Shown: piece after piece, positions 58,179 to 64,000 of the stretch
How positions within the stretch are numbered: position 1 is the first letter of the stretch
Layout of the letters: each line of letters starts with the position of its first letter
Assembly: GCA_963556255.1 (NCBI GenBank)
Contig: OY744613.1
Location: 40,705,409-40,769,408 of the forward strand
Source of the DNA: Allolobophora icterica
Lineage: Eukaryota > Annelida > Clitellata > Crassiclitellata > Lumbricidae
DNA: 64,000 nt
Reading direction: 5' to 3'
The notes under the pieces: generated by a model
Database searches by the model: none
The model's input: only the letters and a program-made list of their open reading frames with translations
What the model was told of the DNA's origin: nothing
Position numbers and translations under genes: made by a program

Positions 58179-59474
58179 TTAGTACACCACGCTCATTTTC
58201 TGTCCATCCGACTGGAAGTTTAGCAACTTATCCGAAATTATAACCGCGTAACCTTGCGTATCGGCGGGGACTGCGGCGTTAAAAGTAGCTTTGATTTGGA
58301 TATCAACGACCGACGATTTCAGTCTTTCCGATTGTTTACTAACATCGAAAACCACGAGCGGATATAGCTCTTTGTAATCGGCTGGAGTGATGTTGCTTTG
58401 CGTAATCAACGGATCCATTCCGTAGAACTTTTCGCTGAACGACGCCGCGTCTCTATAAGCTCTCGAAAATTTCTGGTTGGGAAACGATAGGTCGTAGTCG
58501 ACCGCGGGATATCTCTCTTGATTCATCATCACGTACATGTTTTTGAGGTTGCAATGATCGAAAATCGAGGGGTTATGTTCTTGGTTGCCGTCGCTTCGAG
58601 CGGTTTGAAATCCAACGACTATCCACCTAGGTTTTTCAGGAGCCGTCTTGACGCTAAGACGCCAACTAAAAGTAGTCGATTGAGGAACCCCTATTGTATC
58701 GCATTGTCGAGCTCGATATGCGACGGGTAACGATGCTTTCGATTCGATAGTTTTATGCAGTTGCATCCTCTCCATATCCGCAGGAATAACGTGCGGCATA
58801 AACCACGAGATTTTCACGACGTCGACTTTTCCTGCATCCGCAGTAGCGTGTCTAAAGATAGCGTCGTCGTCCGATTTGCGAACCATCGTTAGCGTGTGCT
58901 TAAAACCGTATACTATTTTATCGTAATCCTCGCAGAATCCGAAAATATGTTTGAGGGGCACGACGAAACTAAACGTTCCCCTAGTCGTTGGTTTTCGAAT
59001 AAGATACGCCTGTCTGATCGCGAAACCTGCGTTATCCGCTATAACCGCGGTTGCATCGGTATCTTTGCACCATAATTGATTAAGACCTTGCGCTTTGGCG
59101 AAGTCGTCCGGATATTTAAGCAAACCCAACATCGTCGTCGCTTGTCCTGGGTGAAATACCGTTTCGATATCTTGATTCGATAGGGAATACGCGATTTGGC
59201 TGAAAAGATGCAAGAGTCCGTTGTTTGCGAGGGCTGCGGCGTCACCGTTAGCGTACGCGGTATTCATTCCATCTCCTTTGACTAACCTACCTTCGAATAG
59301 CAGGTAAGATTCGGCGGGATGGCAAAATAGATCTTGAGTTTCGATATTTATGCGAATCTCGCCGGGCGTGTTAAAATCCGATCTCGCTGCCGGTTCGTAT
59401 TCGTGCCATTCGTATCTTTCGATTCCTTCGTCGACCTCTGTGGGTGCTGTAAAGTTTAGAATATTCGATTGCAT
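58179..59474 (-). CDS. Putative major capsid protein (hexon-like, double jelly-roll)
   Basis: An intact 431-codon gene. It starts MQSNILNFTAPTEVDEGIER and has a PGEIRINIETQDLFCHPAES strand block near 40-60. The length and strand-rich pattern fit hexon-like capsid proteins of polintons and adintoviruses, where 2-3 copies build the pseudo-hexagonal capsomer. The family is frequent in invertebrate genomes. The start has TTAAA directly before ATG. It overlaps by shared space with the run-on of the broken polB frame. It lies directly downstream of the pVI-like gene, 29 bases apart, consistent with a late block. No stop or frameshift is seen, unlike polB, which suggests recent integration. The assignment is from recognition of the family and needs a structure prediction. 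Confidence 0.7.
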   Translation of the reverse strand: MQSNILNFTAPTEVDEGIERYEWHEYEPAARSDFNTPGEIRINIETQDLFCHPAESYLLFEGRLVKGDGMNTAYANGDAAALANNGLLHLFSQIAYSLSNQDIETVFHPGQATTMLGLLKYPDDFAKAQGLNQLWCKDTDATAVIADNAGFAIRQAYLIRKPTTRGTFSFVVPLKHIFGFCEDYDKIVYGFKHTLTMVRKSDDDAIFRHATADAGKVDVVKISWFMPHVIPADMERMQLHKTIESKASLPVAYRARQCDTIGVPQSTTFSWRLSVKTAPEKPRWIVVGFQTARSDGNQEHNPSIFDHCNLKNMYVMMNQERYPAVDYDLSFPNQKFSRAYRDAASFSEKFYGMDPLITQSNITPADYKELYPLVVFDVSKQSERLKSSVVDIQIKATFNAAVPADTQGYAVIISDKLLNFQSDGQKMSVVY

Positions 59475-59503
59475 TTTAATTACTAAAGATTATTTTTTTA
59501 AAC

Positions 59504-59965
59504 TCATGCGAGTTTTAATCCCGCTCCGTTTTTGTTGAGACCACACACGAGATCTCGAATGGACACGGCATTCGAAGAAAGTCCGTGACCGGCTAGTATC
59601 TTATTAATATCAGTAGTTCCTACATCGTTATCGATTAGCCGCGCTAAGATAGCCGCATTCGATTGCGTAGGCGCTGGTATCGTTTCAACTACAGACGTCT
59701 TCGGAACCGACGCTGCTAAGAGTTTAGTCGCGGCTTTATCCATCAATCGTTTACCAACCTCTACGGTGGTATTCTTTCCAACTTCTAGCGCCTTTTTAGC
59801 CAACTCTCTCGCGGCGTCTTTACCCGCGCTAAGGGCGGACGATGCGGCTCGTTTACCAACATCCGAAGTGAAGAGCTTCTTGAAAACTCCCATAATAGTA
59901 TCCATTATTCCCGCTCCTCCTATAACGTGTTTTCTCTTAATTCTTCTATTAGCGACGACGAGCAT
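59504..59965 (-). CDS. Amphipathic pVI-like minor capsid protein candidate
   Basis: 153 residues, basic N-terminus, then IGGAG at 15-19, which fits the adenain-type cleavage consensus (M/I/L)-X-G-X-G. Immediately after comes an amphipathic helix (IMDTIMGVFKKLF). A Lys/Ala-rich helical middle and a C-terminal SIRDLVCGL region follow. In adenoviruses the membrane-lytic protein VI has an amphipathic helix just behind such a site; this comparison is by layout only. TATAAA ends 2 bases before the ATG. It lies between the conserved unknown gene and the capsid gene on the same strand. Confidence 0.5.
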   Translation of the reverse strand: MLVVANRRIKRKHVIGGAGIMDTIMGVFKKLFTSDVGKRAASSALSAGKDAARELAKKALEVGKNTTVEVGKRLMDKAATKLLAASVPKTSVVETIPAPTQSNAAILARLIDNDVGTTDINKILAGHGLSSNAVSIRDLVCGLNKNGAGLKLA

Positions 59966-60079
59966 GTTTTATAATCGCAATATTAAGTTTTTATATCTAG
60001 AACTGGATTGTTCGATGTTAGAATTACGAATGTTTATTTATATTCTCCTGTTAATATAAAAACAACACGAGAATATAAA

Positions 60080-60592
60080 ATGGATTCCTACGTAGAACAC
60101 GTTGAAAAATCGACCGGCTCATTTTTAAATCTGGCTTCTAATAACGCAAAGATTATATCCCTTTTTATTTCCGAAGTGAAAGACGCTTGTAGTGAATTCG
60201 TAACCGACGTTTTCGACCTAGTCGGAGACGCTTCAGAATGTAGCGAGTGTAGCGATAGTGAGTATAGCGACAGCGAGTGTAGCGACAGCGAGTATAGCGA
60301 CAGCGAGTGTAGCGACAGCGAGTATAGCGACAGCGAGTATAGCGATTGTCACAACATTAAAGTAGTCTCTAACGCGGAGAATAATACTGAAGAGACTACG
60401 AGTTTGTTCTCGGATTACGACTCGGATGAGCTTACCAAAAAGATCGTTGCTAATGAATTCGAGTCGATCATTCACGACCTTAAGAACAAGCTAAATAGCT
60501 TGGAAAAGAGGTATCTCACGGCGAAGCTTGCGTTCTATAACAGTATGAACGATGAAATATGGAATATCTTAACAACAAAGTTTTTGATGTAA
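60080..60592 (+). CDS. Acidic repeat protein of the viral element
   Basis: 170 codons from ATG 60080, chosen because TATAAA abuts it. The N-terminus MDSYVEHVEKSTGSFLNLAS is followed by an acidic core in which 15-base units encode (E/S)-(C/Y)-S-D-S-E-(C/Y)-S-D-S repeats (about 60240-60345). A helical C-terminus follows. It is the only plus-strand gene inside the minus-strand block. The Ser in S-D-S-E contexts would be casein-kinase-2-type sites. No family is recognised; such acidic proteins often bind basic core proteins or chromatin. Confidence 0.55.
   Translation: MDSYVEHVEKSTGSFLNLASNNAKIISLFISEVKDACSEFVTDVFDLVGDASECSECSDSEYSDSECSDSEYSDSECSDSEYSDSEYSDCHNIKVVSNAENNTEETTSLFSDYDSDELTKKIVANEFESIIHDLKNKLNSLEKRYLTAKLAFYNSMNDEIWNILTTKFLM
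60240..60345. repeat. 15-bp tandem repeat within the acidic gene
   Basis: AGCGACAGCGAGTAT and AGCGACAGCGAGTGT alternate about seven times, in frame. Length differences between element copies would change only the repeat number. Confidence 0.9.
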
Positions 60593-60639
60593 ACGATATT
60601 CTGTAACTAAAGCGAGTTACAGAATCTTCAAAGTTTTTT

Positions 60640-61554
60640 TTATAATCGCGACATTAATTTTTTATACTGTTCTTTGTCGATAACGTTTTGTCGTAATAGT
60701 TCATCGCATATACCAACGATCTCATTTCTTACTCCCGTATTACCCGCGTCGTAGCTAGCGAAACGCAGACTCAACATTTCTATTAAAGCATTCGGATCTT
60801 GTGGAATTACGACGACACCTTTACCCGTCTTCGGCGTCTGTTTTCCAGTCTTCTTTTCCCATATCGGTTTAATGATATTTCTGTACTTAGAGCTTCTTGA
60901 CGATTTTGGTTTACTCGGATTGTTAGGTTGCCCCATCGCATTCGTCGCGTCTAGAATCTCGACGTAATCGGACATATCGTTGTTGTCGTAAATCGAACTG
61001 TTCGGTTTAGCCATAGTCACTAGCTCCCAAAGTCCTGGAGTACCTGTATAAGTCTTCTCTCCGACTATTATATCGTCGTTCTGGAACGATACGCGTGTGT
61101 CTCCGATATAAAATTTCCCGTCTTTTGAATTTAGACCGAACGTCGTATCGGTAGACTTTCTATTAGAGGCGTATTTGGATAAGTATTCCGTTGCCACGTC
61201 TCCTAATTCTAACATTCTAACGTCTTCTACAGGATCCTCGTAAGCCTCTATCGAGGGATACTGTGGAAGCTGTATGGCTTTTAACGACGACGATATCGAT
61301 GCGGGAAGCGCTTGTAGCGCGTTAGATGTAGCTGCTGAGTTTTCATTAATAGTAGATAACAAAGCGTTTTGTTCTTTCGATAAGGTCGATTGCGAGTCCA
61401 CGATCGGCTTGTACAACTTTACCAAATCTCGCTGCAGTCCTATATCACCTAGTTTCTCGGATAAATAGTTCTGTTGAATATTCTTCTTCGTCTTCAGAAA
61501 CTCTGCAACGATAAAGTCTCTTTTAGCGGGATCGGTTATTTTTAGAAATGACAT
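60640..61554 (-). CDS. Conserved protein of unknown function (adintovirus/polinton-associated)
   Basis: 304 codons if it starts at MSFLKITD (61554), preferred because CTATTTAAAAACA lies directly before it; an upstream ATG at 61587 would add 11 codons. The N-terminal half is helical (KTKKNIQQNYLSEKL, LQRDLVKLYKPIVDSQSTLS). The middle has the signature KFYIGDTRVSFQNDDIIV then YTGTPGLWELVTM, which recurs in many invertebrate-genome proteins (I believe grouped as a DUF8207-type family; unverified). A basic linker and a C-terminal helical domain follow. No catalytic motif. Probably a virion or morphogenesis protein, by position. Confidence 0.6.
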   Translation of the reverse strand: MSFLKITDPAKRDFIVAEFLKTKKNIQQNYLSEKLGDIGLQRDLVKLYKPIVDSQSTLSKEQNALLSTINENSAATSNALQALPASISSSLKAIQLPQYPSIEAYEDPVEDVRMLELGDVATEYLSKYASNRKSTDTTFGLNSKDGKFYIGDTRVSFQNDDIIVGEKTYTGTPGLWELVTMAKPNSSIYDNNDMSDYVEILDATNAMGQPNNPSKPKSSRSSKYRNIIKPIWEKKTGKQTPKTGKGVVVIPQDPNALIEMLSLRFASYDAGNTGVRNEIVGICDELLRQNVIDKEQYKKLMSRL

Positions 61555-61670
61555 TGTTTTTAAATAGGTGGTATAATGTTTTAACACGTTTTTGGAACAC
61601 GCGTTAAAACATTGATATGGAACGAACGTGATTTTCTACGTTTTTACGTTTTACGTTTATGTTCTACGTT

Positions 61671-62234
61671 TTACGTTTTATGTTTTACGTTTTCCTTCGA
61701 TTTCGCAAACGCGTCCTTCAACGACTCGGCTATAGTTTCTCCGCTATTTCTCGATTTTCTGATTTCTTCTTTCATTTCGTTAAATTTCACGCGTTCGTTT
61801 AGAATTAACGAGTATTCCTCGTCCGAAATATTACCGTCTTCCAAAGATTTCGAGATGTAGTGACTGATGGCGTTGAGTCTCGCTTCGGCTAACGTTTTAA
61901 TATTTTCGTGCTTCTCCGCCTTTGGTGTGAGCTTTCTGTTGATCACGCGTCCGATCGCGCTGAAAACACCCGCTCCAACCGCCAGTCCTTGTAGACCTAA
62001 CGCGATAGGTGCCGCGACTATCGTAGACAGAACCGTGATTGCCGAAGCAGTTGAGCCCAACGCGACTAGAGTCGATATACCGTCTACTACGTTGATAATC
62101 CTAACACCTTTACGATACTTTTTACCTAGAGTCTCTCTTTTTTTGAGTTCCCGCTCGAGCTCTTGTTGAATTTCAGTGATTTTCGAAAGTCGGAAAGCAT
62201 GGGCGCTTCCATCGATTTTCAGTGGGATCTCCAT
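61671..62234 (-). CDS. Membrane protein of the viral element
   Basis: 187 residues. A charged coiled N-terminus (EIQQELERELKKRETLGKKY) is followed by two adjoining hydrophobic segments (about 50-85, STLVALGSTASAITVLSTIV and APIALGLQGLAVGAG). A soluble helical tail with ISDEEYSLILNERVKFNEMK follows. The Gly/Ala-rich hairpin suggests insertion in a membrane, perhaps during entry or egress. The family is widespread next to such capsid genes, but its function is unknown to me. TATAAA ends 5 bases before ATG. Confidence 0.6.
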   Translation of the reverse strand: MEIPLKIDGSAHAFRLSKITEIQQELERELKKRETLGKKYRKGVRIINVVDGISTLVALGSTASAITVLSTIVAAPIALGLQGLAVGAGVFSAIGRVINRKLTPKAEKHENIKTLAEARLNAISHYISKSLEDGNISDEEYSLILNERVKFNEMKEEIRKSRNSGETIAESLKDAFAKSKENVKHKT

Positions 62235-62262
62235 TCTTTTTATAATAACGCGATATAATTTT

Positions 62263-62658
62263 TTAAACTGCGATATAATTAACGAAACATAACGAATCGC
62301 CTTCGATTATACTAACTACGGAATCGGAGTCGTTTTGAATAGTAATTTCGATGTCTTCTACTTGTCCGGTGACGACTCCATCTCGTAGACTCGCTTCGAT
62401 TTCCTGTCTAAGCGAAACTAAACACGACCCTTTAGTCATTCGAACACCTAGTCCTAGCGCTACTGTAGCTGTTTCTCTAGGTTGAATCGTTATCAGTTGT
62501 TGTGCAAAAATCTCCCATCTTAGTCCGCCCAGTTGTCTGCAGGGTGTGTGCGTTACTTTTTTCAACGTCCAACGCACCTCTTTCGGTTGGGTTCTAACTT
62601 CGATTCGACGAGCGGGTTTCGTTATAAATTTATGGATAGGCCTGTTGAATCCTGACAT
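62263..62658 (-). CDS. dUTPase-fold-like protein, probably noncatalytic
   Basis: 131 residues. The second half follows the trimeric dUTPase layout: TIQPRETATVALGLGVRMTK (the P-rewrite then G-x-x-x-x-P-like strand), a central SLRQEIEASL where the catalytic PRSGLA would sit, and DGVVTGQVEDIEITIQNDSD then VVSIIEGDSLCFVNYI in place of GVID-YRGE then N then I--GD--AQ. The catalytic Asp-containing and arginine-finger motifs are not conserved. The fold would therefore be structural, as dUTPase-like folds are in some large DNA viruses. Alternative: an unrelated small beta-barrel. The start has TATAAATAAA directly before ATG. Confidence 0.45.
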   Translation of the reverse strand: MSGFNRPIHKFITKPARRIEVRTQPKEVRWTLKKVTHTPCRQLGGLRWEIFAQQLITIQPRETATVALGLGVRMTKGSCLVSLRQEIEASLRDGVVTGQVEDIEITIQNDSDSVVSIIEGDSLCFVNYIAV

Positions 62659-62679
62659 TTTATTTATACGAGGATTATT

Positions 62680-63282
62680 TTAAAGCAACATACCGAGAAT
62701 CGGAATATCTCGGAAAGGCGAATTAGGGCCTAGTATAAGTCCGCTACCCGTTTTCATATACAACCCACTACCCGTTTTCATATACAATCCCGTTCCCACC
62801 GTACTACCTTTCGACCACGGAGACAGATACAACCCGTTTCCATTCAGTCTTACTTTACAACCCAAGTCTCCTTTTTTAACGTACACTACTCCCGATCCGC
62901 TTATTTTATCTACAACTTTCGATGCAGCCGCGGAACCTATACCCGTTAAAGCACCTTGTGCTAAACTAGGTAGTACGCTTGAAAGAAGAAATTTTCCAGC
63001 AGTAGCTAGAAATGGTAATATAGCTCCGATAAAACCGCCTTCGACTTTAGCGTTATATATTAATTGCGTTTTACTCAATTTGATCGTCATACCCTTTCCG
63101 TCCTGGTAAGCTTTCGCCGCTTTGTTAATTTGCGCTTTCGTAAGAGCTAAAACGTGGTCTCCATTCAGATCATCGTGAGATAGTCTAATACTAACACCAT
63201 CGATTCCCGCTTCGAGCGCTCGTTTAATCTTGATTTTTTGCCCGTCTGAAATATTAACGCTTACGTCTGTGTATCGAGTCAT
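62680..63282 (-). CDS. Glycine-rich core-like protein with adenain-type sites
   Basis: 200 residues. A soluble N-terminal domain (MTRYTDVSVNISDGQKIKIK then YQDGKGMTIKLSKTQL) is followed by a hydrophobic helix pair (82-124, GGFIGAILPFLATAGKFLL). The C-terminal Gly-rich tail has GLYMKTGSGLYMKTGSG, a 9-residue direct repeat, and GNGLYLSPW. The strings LTGIG (112-116), ISGSG (127-131) and LNGNG (146-150) fit (M/I/L)-X-G-X-G, the adenain cleavage consensus, so a precursor cut like adenoviral pX/pVI is plausible. TATAAA abuts the ATG. Confidence 0.6.
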   Translation of the reverse strand: MTRYTDVSVNISDGQKIKIKRALEAGIDGVSIRLSHDDLNGDHVLALTKAQINKAAKAYQDGKGMTIKLSKTQLIYNAKVEGGFIGAILPFLATAGKFLLSSVLPSLAQGALTGIGSAAASKVVDKISGSGVVYVKKGDLGCKVRLNGNGLYLSPWSKGSTVGTGLYMKTGSGLYMKTGSGLILGPNSPFRDIPILGMLL

Positions 63283-63314
63283 TTTATATATAACTAAGAT
63301 AAAGTTTTAAGTCT

Positions 63315-63947
63315 TCACACTTCTCTAATATGAAACTTGATCGACATCGCTTCCCCTCTAATGTTAATTAGTTTTCCATTTTGGTCGGTAAGTCTCGTTT
63401 CCATCGATGAAATCGTATTCATCGTAATGGGGAGATAAATTAAATTAGCCGGGATTTGGATGATCTTATAACCAGGTCCAACGGTAGGAAAAAACGAATA
63501 TATCACGTTCGTCGTCGATCCATTCGAGTACGAACCCCCGATTATATCGCTAGTTACTCGAAAGCTGTCTATGTTCATTATGTTCACGATGTGCTCCGAT
63601 TCGTTATACCCAGCTATGTATAGGCGACTTTCGAAACCTAGAACGGTTCTAATCGAGTTCGCGGTTCTAAAATCGACCTCGTAATTCGTAGCGATAGTCA
63701 ACACCGCCTTCAACGTGTTGGTGTTTGCTTCTAACGTAATGCGATATTCTTCGTTTCCGGCATCGTAATGGCCGTTCTCTTTCATGATTTTCTTCACGTA
63801 GTCGTTTATATCCTCGAGCTCATAGGACCCTTCCGGAATATCTACGTCAAACCACGTCACGCCATGATCCGGCGAATACCTGAAGTTGTTGTTGCTCGCG
63901 TCTATGTTAGGAAACACGTAGTAAGTATACAAATCGACTAGAGCCAT
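63315..63947 (-). CDS. Putative minor capsid (penton-like) protein
   Basis: An intact 210-codon gene. Its beta-rich sequence belongs to a conserved invertebrate-genome family: EGSYELEDINDYVKKIMKEN near 38-57, NTNTLKAVLTIATNYEVDF, SIRTVLGFESRLY, NGSTTNVIYSFFPTVGPGYK and a C-terminal INIRGEAMSIKFHIRE. The length suits a single jelly-roll penton-base-like subunit that would sit at capsid vertices. This role is inferred from neighbourhood and secondary-structure pattern. GATAAAA lies about 16 bases before the ATG, less tightly placed than in its neighbours. It is the rightmost gene seen. Confidence 0.6.
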   Translation of the reverse strand: MALVDLYTYYVFPNIDASNNNFRYSPDHGVTWFDVDIPEGSYELEDINDYVKKIMKENGHYDAGNEEYRITLEANTNTLKAVLTIATNYEVDFRTANSIRTVLGFESRLYIAGYNESEHIVNIMNIDSFRVTSDIIGGSYSNGSTTNVIYSFFPTVGPGYKIIQIPANLIYLPITMNTISSMETRLTDQNGKLINIRGEAMSIKFHIREV

Positions 63948-64000
63948 TTCATACTTTTTGGTTTTATCTAGTTCGATTACAGGATTGTTCCTCGTTATTA
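63948..64000. other. Window edge inside the viral element
   Basis: The upstream region of the minor capsid gene. The element continues beyond the window. Confidence 0.6.

Larger units (their letters stand above)
55144..64000. mobile_element. Polinton/adintovirus-like element, left part
   Basis: Unit I continues 'ggtatgctgta-tggtaatgc' where this copy reads 'ggtatgctgta-AGTAGTAGGGAAG', placing the left end at about 55144. Polintons begin AG and duplicate 6 bp, so the predicted target duplication is GCTGTA (55138-55143). The element carries PolB, a double-jelly-roll-type capsid candidate and core-like proteins. The right terminus and the integrase, protease and ATPase genes are outside the window or missing. 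Confidence 0.8.

Noticed and set aside
58064..58243. C-terminal 60 codons of the open polB frame
   Set aside because: They read the reverse of a SAP-gene start and of the capsid gene end, and are not polymerase sequence.

Overview
The window is nuclear DNA of an invertebrate animal, probably marine. The support is spliced genes with GT-AG introns, CARD, F-box and NHL modules, tRNA-derived SINEs, several LINE families, hAT, piggyBac, MULE and Helitron transposons, long microsatellites and an integrated polinton/adintovirus-like element. The phylum cannot be fixed from sequence alone. There is no bacterial-style operon, rRNA, functional tRNA or CRISPR array.

Layout. (1) 1-10.5 kb is a mosaic of mobile elements: hAT-type elements bounded by 8-bp target duplications, a 1.36-kb nonautonomous Helitron swollen by satellites, a reverse-strand LINE broken by a perfect 29-bp palindrome, and a fold-back MULE-like element inside a SINE. 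(2) 10.5-31.14 kb (unit I) and 33.0-55.14 kb (unit II) are two diverged copies of one segmental duplication. Each copy carries the same gene set on the minus strand. Upstream are two CARD exons and a TRADD-N-like exon. Downstream is a unit with F-box, CARD, helical and NHL-propeller exons. Exon lengths and splice phases agree between the copies. Comparing the copies gives empty sites that date and bound many insertions: hATs, a Helitron, a piggyBac deletion derivative, SINEs, and a nest of LINE in LINE with hAT and SINE. Unit I also has an apparently exact 1,583-bp tandem duplication of half a CARD exon plus the TRADD-N-like exon. (3) 55.14-64 kb is the left part of a polinton/adintovirus-like element inserted 10 bases into a predicted intron at the end of unit II. 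The right end lies outside the window.

The viral element has a plus-strand protein-primed-type DNA polymerase B gene that stops at motif A. A convergent minus-strand block follows: minor capsid candidate, glycine-rich core-like protein, dUTPase-fold-like protein, membrane protein, conserved unknown protein, amphipathic pVI-like protein and the putative major capsid protein. A plus-strand acidic-repeat gene lies inside the block. The polymerase is cut and joined head-to-head with the first 18 codons of a second SAP-domain gene, so this copy cannot encode a complete polymerase. Nearly every viral gene has TATAAA or a close variant directly at the start codon, which suggests a shared promoter-initiator. 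Integrase, protease and packaging ATPase genes are not visible and would be expected to the right if present.

How the host genes may work: CARD and TRADD-N-like modules are adaptor domains of death or innate-immune signalling. F-box plus NHL suggests a substrate receptor of an SCF ubiquitin ligase. The pairing of these modules in one duplicated locus is the most interesting host feature.
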